Position numbers and translations under genes: made by a program. The notes under the pieces are model-generated. The model ran no database searches, was not told the origin of the DNA, and was given only the letters and a program-made list of their open reading frames with translations. Below are positions 53,237-62,441 of a stretch of 64,000 bases of DNA, piece after piece (the first letter of the stretch is position 1; each line of letters starts with the position of its first letter). Origin of the DNA: Microbulbifer sp. A4B17 (lineage in GTDB: Bacteria; Pseudomonadota; Gammaproteobacteria; Pseudomonadales; Cellvibrionaceae). The stretch covers positions 124,001-188,000 of the forward strand of contig NZ_CP029064.1 in assembly GCF_003076275.1 (NCBI RefSeq), given 5' to 3'.

Positions 53237-53386
53237 AATATCTTTGGTTACAGGGAGTCTCCTAAATGTGGGAAGTCTTATAATTAACGCTTTATCCAAA
53301 AGGTGTTTCTATTAGAATAGAAGAGTGCTAAATAAGTGTTAGTAAATACTAGTTTTTGGAGCTAAAAATTTGGCTTCATACTTTTA

Positions 53387-53845
53387 TTAAGTTTTTGTGA
53401 TTTCAATGTTAAACGAACCATTATCATAGTCCAGCCATTGCCCATTTCTAAACCTAATTGACCACTCAGGATACTTCTTATCTGTCATAAATGTCAGTAA
53501 CCAAAGGTCTTTGCTCAAGGATATTTCTAACTCGGGTATTCGGCCAAAGAGTTTAATCGTTTCTATCTTTCTCCCGACTAATAATGCTGGAAGCTGGTCA
53601 ATTTCAGTCTGATCACTCCAACTCCCCAGTACTATTGATCGCTTGTCTTCTAGTCTCCATGACCATTCGATCATTATTGTTTGTTCACCGGAAGGATTAT
53701 TCCCTCGTTTCGGTGGTGTGAGTTCTCCAAATTCTAAAAAGATCGCACTTCCATGTCCTATCCAGGCATGAGATATTTTTGCTTCCTTAAGTTCTGCTAA
53801 CCTTGCCTTTGCTTGCTGTTCAGATATCGGGATGATTTTCTTCAT
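53387..53845 (-). CDS. Hypothetical protein
   Basis: A 152-residue soluble protein beginning MKKIIPISEQQAKARLAELK, with a beta-rich centre (HAWIGHGSAIFLEFGEL, MIEWSWRLEDKRSIVLGSW) and the closing WSIRFRNGQWLDYDNG. Two Trp-rich strands recall small immunity-like folds. No family is recognised. Confidence 0.55.
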   Translation of the reverse strand: MKKIIPISEQQAKARLAELKEAKISHAWIGHGSAIFLEFGELTPPKRGNNPSGEQTIMIEWSWRLEDKRSIVLGSWSDQTEIDQLPALLVGRKIETIKLFGRIPELEISLSKDLWLLTFMTDKKYPEWSIRFRNGQWLDYDNGSFNIEITKT

Positions 53846-53971
53846 TTAATTACTTCTATGGTCGATTCGAGAGGATCATGCTTACCCTACAACCAATTCA
53901 TTTGAAGCTTGTTACAGAAAGGGAGATAGGGTAGTGAAGCGCCCCATTTATAAGTCTTGTATGCGCTTGGT

Positions 53972-54814
53972 TTAAACCTTTTTGTATGAATTGCATATTT
54001 CGTATACTAATTCAGGCTCAACAGGTGTGTTGGGGTGCCTTAACTTTTTCCAGTCACTTATGCCAAACACTGAATTATCGTAGTAGCGTGTAGTAACTAC
54101 CGTTCCAGTATCTTTTTCACAGTTAATCCATAGCTCGTTTATTTGGCCATAAAACCCATTTTGGTCGGGATCATCAAAAGTTACTTTCAACCAGGTGGAA
54201 ATTTGAGGCCAGTTAATGTTGCTGTGCTGAAAACTTATACTTGCTGTACTGTCTTGGACTAGGCTTTCTATACCTTCCCATTTAATTTCATCTTCTTTTG
54301 TCTCAAACAAGTTCAGAATCAATTCCAATATACTGTTTGATTCTAGTGAGTCGGTATAATAGTAATCATGAAATGATACCGTGTAGAATTTACTGCCCAG
54401 ATGTATTCCTTTGCTATATAGCCTCATTTCATTCTTTAGGTCTATACCATCAAGCTCGTAATAAGCATTGTCGTTTTTTTCATAACTCTGCTCTTTTTGA
54501 AAATCAAAAAGATACCCCGGCCTTGAATATTTTCCAGACTTAAGATGCTTAATCTCCTCGTTGCCCCAGGCTATGCTGGGTGCAGATGCTGAGGCGGTAT
54601 AAACCGTGATATAGAGCGCATATTGACCTTCTGGAGATGTGGCGATGATCATACCCTCACTATCTTCATAGCTCCACTTGCCCGGCAGTGAGACGCTCCA
54701 GTATTCATGATCAAGGTGTGTTCTTGCTTCTAAACCACTTAATTTTTCTACCGGTATATTTGTAGCGCAGGCAGATACAAATATTAACGCTAATAACCCG
54801 AAGTACTTATACAC
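53972..54814 (-). CDS. Hypothetical lipoprotein
   Basis: A 280-residue predicted lipoprotein (lipobox FVSACAT near residue 17). The N-terminal half (SVSLPGKWSYEDSEGMIIAT) resembles small PsbP/MOG1-like folds with stress-response use, while the C-terminal half has two Cys (ELWINCEKDTG, LVYEICNSYKK). The family is uncertain. Confidence 0.55.
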   Translation of the reverse strand: MYKYFGLLALIFVSACATNIPVEKLSGLEARTHLDHEYWSVSLPGKWSYEDSEGMIIATSPEGQYALYITVYTASASAPSIAWGNEEIKHLKSGKYSRPGYLFDFQKEQSYEKNDNAYYELDGIDLKNEMRLYSKGIHLGSKFYTVSFHDYYYTDSLESNSILELILNLFETKEDEIKWEGIESLVQDSTASISFQHSNINWPQISTWLKVTFDDPDQNGFYGQINELWINCEKDTGTVVTTRYYDNSVFGISDWKKLRHPNTPVEPELVYEICNSYKKV

Positions 54815-55545
54815 TTTTACACCCTACCGAAGGTAAATCAGAATACTCAAAAGAAATTGCATCATATCATTTGGTCCACTGATTCCAAAAATCGGAAGCT
54901 TTTCTATCCAGAAAAAACTATCTATCGATAGGATCGTCCGGGTTGGAAAAATTACTTATGAGTAGAAAGGGACTTATGTACCGGATATTGAGGCCTGAAG
55001 CACTTAATAGAAAGGGCATCGCCATCAAAAATATAGGCACAAAAATGATCTTATTAGATTTTATTCAGTTTGTTTTAGTGTCAAAGCTGCGTAAAATCGA
55101 TTGATATTTATTGGTATTTTGGCCGGAATTGAGTGGCCTTTTGTGGGCCGATGAGCAAAAACCACAGGGATTCGAGAGAATCAAGATATCTTAGAGTTTT
55201 CTAAAGAACCATTTTCTCACAGGAGAACGGTAGCGTGACGTAAGAGACAGTAAAAGGCGCTGACCCAAGGTGCAGCAACACCAGGGGCCAGCTAACCAAA
55301 TTGATACACAGACTATCAAAGTGGCTACATGCATAGTACGCTAGAAACCCGCTCGTCTTCAATAAAGTGGAGTACATTCAGCGGCTTGGTGCGACTCCCC
55401 AAGCTCTGGAAGCGTTGTGCCTGCCTTTTCTTCTTCTATGCCTACCGTTCCCGCGCACCACCCCGTATTTCCTCACAATGTTACTTTCTCAGCCTTCCAT
55501 CGTGGGAAGGTCTACCCATGGTTTGACTATCACTAGGAAATAATT
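54815..55545. other. Non-coding gap before csrA
   Basis: About 730 bases without a supportable gene. From about 55360 to 55510 a GC-richer segment has coding-like composition but no intact frame, possibly a transposase or other gene relic. The csrA ribosome binding site AGGA is at 55535-55538. Confidence 0.35.
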
Positions 55546-55728
55546 ATGTTGATCTTAAAACGCCGGACGGGTGAAAACTTAAGAATTGGAGCCAATGTTT
55601 CAGTCACTGTATTGGAAGTTAAGGGTAATCAGGTGAAGATAGGAATACGTGCTCCTAAATCTCTACCTGTTCATCGCGAGGAAATATATAACCGCCTCCA
55701 AAAAGAATTGGCGCTGCGGAATTCTTGA
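55546..55728 (+). CDS. csrA: CsrA/RsmA-family translational regulator
   Basis: A 60-residue RNA-binding regulator that binds GGA-containing hairpins in mRNA leaders. Seen: [35 protein letters not shown] and [13 protein letters not shown], the complete CsrA fold with the RNA-contact residues at both edges (Leu4, Arg6, Arg7 and the IGIRAP...VHREE strand-helix). The sequence is shorter and more divergent at the C terminus than housekeeping CsrA, and it sits beside a defence cluster in an accessory region. It is probably a second copy rather than the main genomic regulator. Confidence 0.93.
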   Translation: MLILKRRTGENLRIGANVSVTVLEVKGNQVKIGIRAPKSLPVHREEIYNRLQKELALRNS

Positions 55729-55841
55729 TAACTTAGTCGCGACTATAGAATGCCAGCATCATAGGCCGCGGCCAAGCGGAGGGCCTATGCATGCGTTTAC
55801 TCTGGGTCTAATACTTGAAACTAACCTAGGTATGTTCTAGG

Positions 55842-56942
55842 TCAAATATAGACAGCTCTATTGTTTAGATAAACTCTTCCGGCACTCTCGTCAAGATTTG
55901 GTGCAGTATCTTTAAGCAGATCTCGATATAAAGAATTCACTTCCAATGTGAGCGCTAGAACGCCAGCTTGCCTTTCATCGCTGTCAAGAATACGCCTGCT
56001 TCCATCAGGAGTAATAAGCTGATTTCCTAAATAACAATTGTTTGCACATATGCTTTGCATATAATCATTAACCCGCCCTAATAACCCTAGATCATAAAAA
56101 CTTGGGCTATTTAACTGATCATCCATATGATAAACCAATCCAGCTATGTCATAGCTACTCAAACTTACCAAAATTTCTTTGTGATTGGATGCATCAGCTT
56201 TAATATTCTTCAGTAGCCTGCATACTTTTTTAACATTGCCTGAATAACGTATGTCCCTTTGATCTATCAGGTGCATGTGCTTAAATGGCCAGTTTCCAAA
56301 GGTTATATCTCTCTCCTTGTCGTATAGCTGTACTTCTCTGTCCTCGATTTGATTACTATTCTGATATTTAAGCGTATCATGCCAATGAGCCGGTACGATA
56401 TCCACTTTGCGTTGTAGTGAGCCACCCTCCATGGCTATGGATTTTGCCCCATTAATATTCACTTTGGCAGCTGGATATCTGCCTTTTAATATTGCCTCTG
56501 AATTTAACCTTAATTTTCTCATTCGGACACTCATTGAAATGCCCTCTTTGCAAGGAATATATGATTTATGTGAGGCCATGGGTATTTCGTATGTTATATA
56601 ATTATGGAAAATCAATACATCAACATCACTGGCGCCTTTAATATGAATATCCAAAGGGACGGAACCTTGAAATTTATGTGTTGAATATATACCATGATTT
56701 TCCAAATCTTGGTTCAAAGCCCGTGCTACCCTGTTTCCTTCTTCAAAACAAATTTCTGTATACCTACTATTTACTGGCTGCATGGCGCCTATAATATATT
56801 TAACAATACCGCTTTCATTTATTTCCTGATAATCTTCTTTTATTGATTTTGAAAATTCGCTATCGAATGTCATTCCTTCTTTTATATGCTGAGGTAAGGC
56901 CCGCCTAGCATTTAGTTCATTCAGCTTTGATTCATAGTTCAT
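55842..56942 (-). CDS. CD-NTase (CBASS cyclic oligonucleotide synthase, SMODS-type)
   Basis: A 366-residue nucleotidyltransferase of the cGAS/DncV-like (CD-NTase) class, which makes a cyclic di- or trinucleotide alarm on phage infection. Seen: the catalytic FQGSVPLDIHIKGASDVDVL (GS motif with the DxD pair), the third acidic residue in LQRKVDIVPAHWHDTL, and the downstream SMODS segment KHMHLIDQRDIRYSGNVKKV followed by CRLLKNIKADA, a typical OAS/NTase helical region. It overlaps the upstream 2TM beta-barrel effector gene by one base (TAATG). No Cap2/Cap3 or HORMA/TRIP13 genes are present, so this is a minimal two-gene CBASS. Confidence 0.85.
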   Translation of the reverse strand: MNYESKLNELNARRALPQHIKEGMTFDSEFSKSIKEDYQEINESGIVKYIIGAMQPVNSRYTEICFEEGNRVARALNQDLENHGIYSTHKFQGSVPLDIHIKGASDVDVLIFHNYITYEIPMASHKSYIPCKEGISMSVRMRKLRLNSEAILKGRYPAAKVNINGAKSIAMEGGSLQRKVDIVPAHWHDTLKYQNSNQIEDREVQLYDKERDITFGNWPFKHMHLIDQRDIRYSGNVKKVCRLLKNIKADASNHKEILVSLSSYDIAGLVYHMDDQLNSPSFYDLGLLGRVNDYMQSICANNCYLGNQLITPDGSRRILDSDERQAGVLALTLEVNSLYRDLLKDTAPNLDESAGRVYLNNRAVYI

Positions 56943-57565
56943 TAAGTATCTCCCTTTAATTTATTTAACTTCATATTTCCTATTGTTCTACGTCCGTGTG
57001 AATTGAAATATGTTCCTTTTGCGTATCCATCTTTGATGCAAAACCTCAATTCACAAAAACCTTTGTGTGAATTGAGTTCATGAACTTGATTAAGATCAGG
57101 CTGGTTGCAATAGCTGTATGAAAGCTGCCAAGAATTATCGGGAAGTTTTAAGGCCGTTGCAGTATAACTATAACTTTCACTCTGGTCCGTTGCTAACTTA
57201 ATTGAGATATTATCCCATGTTTGAACAATTGTAATTTTTGCATTCCATACATATAGAGTATCTCCCGTATCATTTATTGTTTGTCCATCAACAATCCATT
57301 CGCCAGAAAAATCTGGTATTGATAAGAATTTTCCAACTATTCTGACTTTCCATATGAAGTTATCGAAAATCCAATATAAAGCTAAATATATTATTCCAGC
57401 TGTAATTATAAATGTACCAGTAAACTTCGCACCTGTTAGTGAAGTGATAGAAATGAAAAAATTAGTTATAATTGGGCTTAAAATAAAAGATGCAATGCCT
57501 AGAAATCGGCCAACAATTTGCCTCTTGTGATCAAAAATAGCATATGGGTGTACAGATTTCTGCAT
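56942..57565 (-). CDS. Cap15-like 2TM beta-barrel effector (CBASS)
   Basis: A 207-residue membrane effector. Seen: two transmembrane helices (FLGIASFILSPIITNFFISI and FIITAGIIYLALYWIFDNFI), then a beta-rich domain opening with the family turn PDFSGEWIVDGQTI and ending RTIGNMKLNKL. This is the S-2TMbeta architecture of Cap15, whose cyclic-nucleotide-bound barrel oligomerises and disrupts the inner membrane. It is coupled to the CD-NTase by a 1-base TAATG overlap, which makes that enzyme its probable activator. Confidence 0.8.
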   Translation of the reverse strand: MQKSVHPYAIFDHKRQIVGRFLGIASFILSPIITNFFISITSLTGAKFTGTFIITAGIIYLALYWIFDNFIWKVRIVGKFLSIPDFSGEWIVDGQTINDTGDTLYVWNAKITIVQTWDNISIKLATDQSESYSYTATALKLPDNSWQLSYSYCNQPDLNQVHELNSHKGFCELRFCIKDGYAKGTYFNSHGRRTIGNMKLNKLKGDT

Positions 57566-57715
57566 CTCAAACCACCTCTAAATTTAATGTTTTCCAAGCG
57601 AAACATTGCAATTTATATTTTTTCTTTCAAGGAAAATTTAATGAATAGTTCCTCAAATATAGAATGCTTGTATTAGGTGATGCCGTAGGCTTCACCTGAA
57701 ATTGCACATCAGGTA
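57566..57715 (-). other. 150-base gap separating the two defence modules
   Basis: AT-rich. It separates the mCpol/effector pair from the CD-NTase/effector pair, whose own genes overlap. It could hold a second promoter, so the modules may be co-transcribed or independently controlled. Confidence 0.35.
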
Positions 57716-58330
57716 TTAATAGTACGAAACGTCGGCATTACTATCCGTTGATACCCGTTTTATTGATATCCTGCCAACTGATTTTCGATCAGTGTAATAC
57801 TTGCCTGAAAGTGTTAGTGCATTACTATCCTCGATAACATCGAAAATAGTTGATCCTATGTACTCTCCCCAAGATGGATTCTTAGGCGTCGAACGATAAA
57901 CGTAATATAATTTCTTTTTATTAAGCTCAATTGTTGGTGTCGTTTCAAGAGTGATCGATTTTACTGTCTCACCATGCATATCTATTTCAGTAATAAGTAG
58001 TGCTTGTCTTATAATTGCCCTTACTTCAAATGTTTTTCCGTCTTCAGTGATAACTTGCCCAACCCAAACCCCATTTAAATCAGGGTATAGATCTTTTTTA
58101 AAAAACTTCACTAAGCGCCAAATTTGACGAGATATAAATGGCGATAACAATATAAACATTACAACAGTTGATGCAGCTACTGAAATCGTCGTAAGTTTAA
58201 AAATGCTAACATCAATGCCAGTAAGTTTTTCAATAATTACGTAAGCTGCAACTCCAATTAATATTGAGAGTATGACAACAATTTTTAAAAGTAAATCAAA
58301 TCTAACTATTCTAAACATGCATTGCTTCAC
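57716..58330 (-). CDS. 2TM beta-barrel effector of the mCpol module (Panoptes OptE-like)
   Basis: A 204-residue membrane protein, paralogous in architecture to the gene at 56942. Seen: two TM helices (LLLKIVVILSILIGVAAYVI and LTTISVAASTVVMFILLSPF), then LYPDLNGVWVGQVITEDGKT opening the barrel and LSGKYYTDRKSVGRISIKR closing it. In Panoptes the homologous OptE is held inactive by the cyclic nucleotide made by mCpol and kills when that signal is removed. It overlaps the mCpol gene by ATGA, so the pair is translationally coupled. Confidence 0.82.
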   Translation of the reverse strand: MKQCMFRIVRFDLLLKIVVILSILIGVAAYVIIEKLTGIDVSIFKLTTISVAASTVVMFILLSPFISRQIWRLVKFFKKDLYPDLNGVWVGQVITEDGKTFEVRAIIRQALLITEIDMHGETVKSITLETTPTIELNKKKLYYVYRSTPKNPSWGEYIGSTIFDVIEDSNALTLSGKYYTDRKSVGRISIKRVSTDSNADVSYY

Positions 58331-58749
58331 TTAAGTGTATCAAAGTGCGACAATTGATTTTTTCCATTGCTCTTCGAGTTTAATAAAGCAATATATGCTT
58401 CTCTTAAGCTAGTTCCTACTCCAGCAGAAAATGTAATTCCTTTTGATGAGCATGAGCAAATACAGAGAAAAATCTCTTCAAAATTACAATCACTTTCAGT
58501 TCTTGCGACAACGCCATCGGCGGCACTAAAAATTACATCAAAACCTCTGCTTAATAATAAGTCAGCAATTTTTTTTGTGGACTCTTCAAGTTGCTTGCTA
58601 ACTGAGTGCAATTTATCCTCATCGTTATTCAAATAACAGGATGTTATTTTTCTTCCTACATCATCACCATCAATAGATATATATTTCAAAGACGTTTCCC
58701 ACTGAAAAAACAAAGCATTGATTGTATCAAAGTTTACATAGGTTACCAT
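58327..58749 (-). CDS. Minimal CRISPR polymerase-like nucleotide cyclase (mCpol, Panoptes OptS-like)
   Basis: A 140-residue single Palm domain of the Cas10/GGDEF type. Seen: KYISIDGDDVGRKI (Asp 27, Asp 29 and Asp 30, with the Cas10-type GDDVG), a helix of about 35 residues, then GFDVIFSAADGVVARTE in the place of the second catalytic strand, and GITFSAGVGTSLREAYIAL. The second motif reads AADG rather than GGDD, so only part of the usual acidic set is retained. mCpol enzymes synthesise cyclic nucleotides constitutively. About 20 residues precede the normal start of the domain; a TTG at about codon 21 (LKYISIDG) is an alternative. First gene of the cluster. Confidence 0.82.
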   Translation of the reverse strand: MVTYVNFDTINALFFQWETSLKYISIDGDDVGRKITSCYLNNDEDKLHSVSKQLEESTKKIADLLLSRGFDVIFSAADGVVARTESDCNFEEIFLCICSCSSKGITFSAGVGTSLREAYIALLNSKSNGKNQLSHFDTLK

Positions 58750-59091
58750 TTATGTATACCCGTCAGTATGGAAATAATGCTTGATGAGAAATGTATTATT
58801 GAGTGTGTTGAGACTGGAAAGGGGCAGGTTAGTATATGTTTATATGAATTTATATGCCTATAAATCAATAGGTTAGCGTTTTATTAGTATAAATATTTTA
58901 AATTGATTCTGAGTTTTAATTTTGACTACATGCGAAATCGAGAAAGATGGGCCTGTATATGTATGATGGCAGAACAACCGCAATATAATAGATAATATCC
59001 CTCCATTAGTGCCCGCTAGACCTGAGTGTTTTATAAATGTTACAAGCCAGTAAGTTTAAAAATGGTACTGTTATACCAGCAATGTCTAGTC
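58750..59091. promoter_or_regulatory. Promoter region of the defence cluster
   Basis: About 340 AT-rich bases upstream of the mCpol gene and downstream of the kinase/phosphatase gene. It must contain the promoter of the four-gene cluster; I cannot assign boxes with confidence and see no other gene. Confidence 0.35.
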
Positions 59092-60864
59092 TCAACCACT
59101 AGAAGAAAACAACGCCGCCACCGCCAATAAAGTAGCCACCCAAATCCCACAAAGAATCTTCCAAAACAAAGACGCATCCCCTTTCTCAGTAGGATCTTCC
59201 CTTAGGTAATCGGGGTTAGGGTTGGCCAGGTCGCGCATAAATTCAGTCAGCGTGGAATAGCGCTGTTCCAGGTCGATACTGCATCCCCGTTCCAGGGCGC
59301 GGTCGAACCATATGGGGACTACCGGATTGAACTGGCTGGCGGTGCGGTAGCGCAGGCGTTCGAAGTCGGCGTGGGAGCGGCAGTTTTCGATTTCCTCGCC
59401 GTAGGGCAGTTCGCCGGTAAACATTTCGTAGGCAATAGTGGCGAGGGCATAGATATCGCCGCGAATGCCGCTGTTATGCCCAAGGATATAGTGGGGGTCG
59501 GAGTAGCTGGCGGTGCCCAGCGCTTCGGGGTGCTCCAGGGGGCGGAAAATCTCGGCACTGCCGGCTACGTAAACTGAGCCGAAATCGATAATTTTTACCC
59601 GCCCATCGCCGTCGATCATGATATTGGCTGGGCGCAAATCCTGGTGAATGGTTTCCTGATCGTGGAAGGCCTGTAGTCCGGTGGCAATCTCTTTAAGGAT
59701 ACGAAACGCTTCCGCCGGTTTGGGAAAGCGGTTGTTGGTGATCCACTGCTCCAGGGTGCTGCCCTGAACATACTCCATCAGGTAATAGAGCGCGGTGCGC
59801 GGGCGGGTCTGGCGGTGCAGGCGCACTACCTGGGGGCTGCGAATACGCAGGCCTATCCATTCCTCCTGAATAAAGCGGTCGATATAGTGGATATCGTCCT
59901 CGTAATTAACCGAGGGGGTTTTCATTACCAGGATTTCCCCGGTGGCACTGTCGCGCACCAGATACAGCTGGCTGCGTTGGGAGGAAAACAGCTCCCGCTC
60001 TACCTGGTAGCCATCCAATACCATGCCCGGTTCCAACTCCGGCGGGAAGGGCAGGCGGGTAAGCTGGCGGCTGTAGTCGTCCAGGGTGGTTTGTGGCAAT
60101 GCTTTTACCTTTACCACTAATGCGGAGAGGTTATCGTCACTGCCGTTTTCCTCGGCGAGGCGCACCAGGGTTTCCGCTGTTTCCTGTTCGCTTAGTTGGG
60201 TATCTGCCAACAGCTCCCGCAGTAAATCCTGTTTGATAAAGTCGTGCACGCCGTCGCTGGTAATCAGCAGCACATCGTCCTTAGCCAGGCTGAGCTGGCC
60301 GTAATCCACTTGCAGGCCAGTATCCATTCCCAGCGCGCGGGATAGCATCTGTTGGCGGTGGGCCAGGGTGATGTTGTGGTCCCGGGTGAGGCATTTAAGG
60401 TTGTCACCGCGCAGGTGATAGATACGGCTGTCGCCAATATGGAAATAGTGGGCAGTGCGGGATTTAAAAATCAGGGCAGAGAAGGTGCAGAGGAAGCCCT
60501 TTTCCTGTTGGGGAAAGTCGTGGCTCTTGCGGTATAGCTTGCTGTTAATGGAGGCGAGGATTTTCTGTCCGGCGTGGGCCACAGACCAGGTATCCGGCAC
60601 CTTGTAATAGTCCCGCACAAACTGCTCGGTGGCGGTGTGGCTGGCTTGGGCGCCGGCTTCGGCAGAGCTGACGCCGTCTGCCAGTGCGGCTACCGCGCCC
60701 AGGTATTCCTGCAAGTGCGGGTTGTCTGGCCAGTGGTAGATTGCGGCATCTTCATTCTGCGGTTTGATGCCGGCACTGGTGCAGAGGCCGTGGCTCAATC
60801 GCGGTGTCTGGGCTTCGGGGTTTGCCTCGGTTTCTGTTTGCACCCCGGAATTGGTTTCGCTCAC
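59092..60864 (-). CDS. PP2C phosphatase - Ser/Thr protein kinase fusion
   Basis: A bifunctional signalling protein of about 590 residues. Seen: an N-terminal PP2C phosphatase (LAALADGVSSAEAG, YFHIGDSRIYHLRGD, LLITSDGVHDFI and NGSDDNLSALVV supplying the metal-binding Asp residues) at about 20-250. A Hanks-type kinase lies at about 280-560 (VMKTP for the ATP lysine, HQDLRPANIMIDGDG for the catalytic loop, IIDFGSV), followed by a C-terminal TM tail. Open from a GTG at 60876, but GGAG sits six bases before a GTG at 60864. It follows narK on the same strand; related fusions are found beside nitrate transport genes in pseudomonads. Confidence 0.9.
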   Translation of the reverse strand: MSETNSGVQTETEANPEAQTPRLSHGLCTSAGIKPQNEDAAIYHWPDNPHLQEYLGAVAALADGVSSAEAGAQASHTATEQFVRDYYKVPDTWSVAHAGQKILASINSKLYRKSHDFPQQEKGFLCTFSALIFKSRTAHYFHIGDSRIYHLRGDNLKCLTRDHNITLAHRQQMLSRALGMDTGLQVDYGQLSLAKDDVLLITSDGVHDFIKQDLLRELLADTQLSEQETAETLVRLAEENGSDDNLSALVVKVKALPQTTLDDYSRQLTRLPFPPELEPGMVLDGYQVERELFSSQRSQLYLVRDSATGEILVMKTPSVNYEDDIHYIDRFIQEEWIGLRIRSPQVVRLHRQTRPRTALYYLMEYVQGSTLEQWITNNRFPKPAEAFRILKEIATGLQAFHDQETIHQDLRPANIMIDGDGRVKIIDFGSVYVAGSAEIFRPLEHPEALGTASYSDPHYILGHNSGIRGDIYALATIAYEMFTGELPYGEEIENCRSHADFERLRYRTASQFNPVVPIWFDRALERGCSIDLEQRYSTLTEFMRDLANPNPDYLREDPTEKGDASLFWKILCGIWVATLLAVAALFSSSG

Positions 60865-60916
60865 AGCTTTCTCCACTTTCTTTTCGTCCCCTCAGATCAA
60901 CGGCAAAAAACAAAGA

Positions 60917-60931
60917 AGGGCCATTGGCCCT
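60917..60931 (-). terminator. Hairpin after narK
   Basis: On the minus strand AGGGCC-AAT-GGCCCT is followed by TCTTTG and a run of T, 35 bases after the narK stop, a good intrinsic terminator upstream of the PP2C/kinase gene. Confidence 0.65.
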
Positions 60932-60965
60932 CCTTTGCGTTTGTTGCTGGATAACTGCTTTCCGA

Positions 60966-62441
60966 TCACTCCACGCTGATCAGCTGCACTGTGCCATCCG
61001 GTAGCACTTCGGCGATATTGCCTTTGGGCTCTTCCAGGAACAGGCAGGCGAAGAAGATCAACGCCGCTGCGCCGCAGATAATCAGGAAGAACTGGCTGTA
61101 GCTGACATAAGACAGGGCGGTAAGGAAAGTAACCGCACCCACGTTGCCGTAGGCTCCGGCCATACCGGCGATCTGCCCGGTCATGCGACGCTTCACCAGG
61201 GGCACGATGGCGAATACGGCACCCTCACCGGCCTGCACGAAGAAAGAGCAGCACATGGTGGCAACTACCGCAGCGGGAATCCACCAGCCGCCGTTGATCT
61301 GGCTCAGTACAAAGTAACCCACTGCCAGGCCGCCGATCAGGAACATCAGGCTGCGGCGGCGTCCCAGTTTGTCAGAGAAGTATCCACCGGTTGGGCGAGC
61401 CACCAGGTTCATAAAGGCGAAGCCAGAGGCGAGCAGGCCGGCCTTCACCGGGCTCAATCCTTCAAAGGTTTCCAGGAAGAACAGGGGCAGCATAGAAACC
61501 ACGGCCAGCTCTGAGCCGAAGGTGACGAAGTAGGCCAGGTCGAGGATGGCTACCTGCTTGAAGTTGTATTTCTCCAGCTCGGGCACACCTTCGCGCAGGT
61601 GGTCTTTGTTTACATTCCAGATCATACGGGTCTGGAAGGCGAACAGTACTACCAGCAGTCCCCACATTGCGTAGGTGGCATTCTGGCTCAGCAGGGCTAC
61701 GCCGCTGGGAGACAGTTTGTAAGCCAGCGCTGCCAGTGCCAGGTACATGGGCACATTCATCAGCAGGTAGAAGTAGAAATCCCGCTTGCTGGTCACTTCC
61801 AGGCCGCCGCTTTTCTTCGGCTTGAAGTAAGTGGAGCCTTTAGGGGTGTTGCGGGCAACGCGGTAGTAGATGATGCCGTACAGGCCGGCGATGATGCCGG
61901 TGAGGCCCAGGGCATAGCGCCAGCCGTCTTCACCGCCGAACAGCAGGGCGATGGTGGGTAGGGTCATGGCACCGGCAGCAGAACCGAAATTTCCCCAGCC
62001 GCCGTAAATACCTTCTGCCAGGCCTACCTGCTTGGCCGGGAACCATTCACCCACCATGCGGATACCAATGACAAAGCCGGCACCCACAAATCCCAGCAGG
62101 AAGCGGAACAGGGCCAGGGATTGGTAACTGTCTGCGGTGGCGAAACCCAAACAGATTAAAGATGAGGTCATCAGCAGCCCGCTGTACACCAGGCGCGGCC
62201 CCAATTTATCCACCAGCATACCGATAATGATACGGGCGGGGATGGTGAGTGCCACGTTGAGGATTAACAGGGCTTTTACTTGCTGGCTGGTGAGGTCGAA
62301 CGCTTCCTTGATAAAGACCATCAGCGGAGCGTGGGAGAACCACACCACGAAAGTCAGGAAAAACGCAAACCAAGTAACGTGCAGCGTCTTTATTTTGGGA
62401 TCGCCCCAATTAAATAAATTGAGGCCGCTGGATTGACTCAT
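60966..62441 (-). CDS. narK: NarK-type nitrate/nitrite transporter
   Basis: A 491-residue MFS transporter of the nitrate/nitrite porter family, importing nitrate and/or exporting nitrite at the inner membrane. Seen: twelve TM segments and the nitrate-porter signatures [16 protein letters not shown] (N half) and [19 protein letters not shown] (C half). [16 protein letters not shown] and [20 protein letters not shown] are the conserved Arg-bearing loops. Divergent from a second narK, as in the narK1/narK2 pairs of pseudomonads. Its distance from narGHJI (about 21 kb) is explained by the accessory block between them. Confidence 0.92.
   Translation of the reverse strand: MSQSSGLNLFNWGDPKIKTLHVTWFAFFLTFVVWFSHAPLMVFIKEAFDLTSQQVKALLILNVALTIPARIIIGMLVDKLGPRLVYSGLLMTSSLICLGFATADSYQSLALFRFLLGFVGAGFVIGIRMVGEWFPAKQVGLAEGIYGGWGNFGSAAGAMTLPTIALLFGGEDGWRYALGLTGIIAGLYGIIYYRVARNTPKGSTYFKPKKSGGLEVTSKRDFYFYLLMNVPMYLALAALAYKLSPSGVALLSQNATYAMWGLLVVLFAFQTRMIWNVNKDHLREGVPELEKYNFKQVAILDLAYFVTFGSELAVVSMLPLFFLETFEGLSPVKAGLLASGFAFMNLVARPTGGYFSDKLGRRRSLMFLIGGLAVGYFVLSQINGGWWIPAAVVATMCCSFFVQAGEGAVFAIVPLVKRRMTGQIAGMAGAYGNVGAVTFLTALSYVSYSQFFLIICGAAALIFFACLFLEEPKGNIAEVLPDGTVQLISVE

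Noticed and set aside
55360..55510. Transposase relic before csrA
   Set aside because: Coding-like composition only; no motif could be placed.
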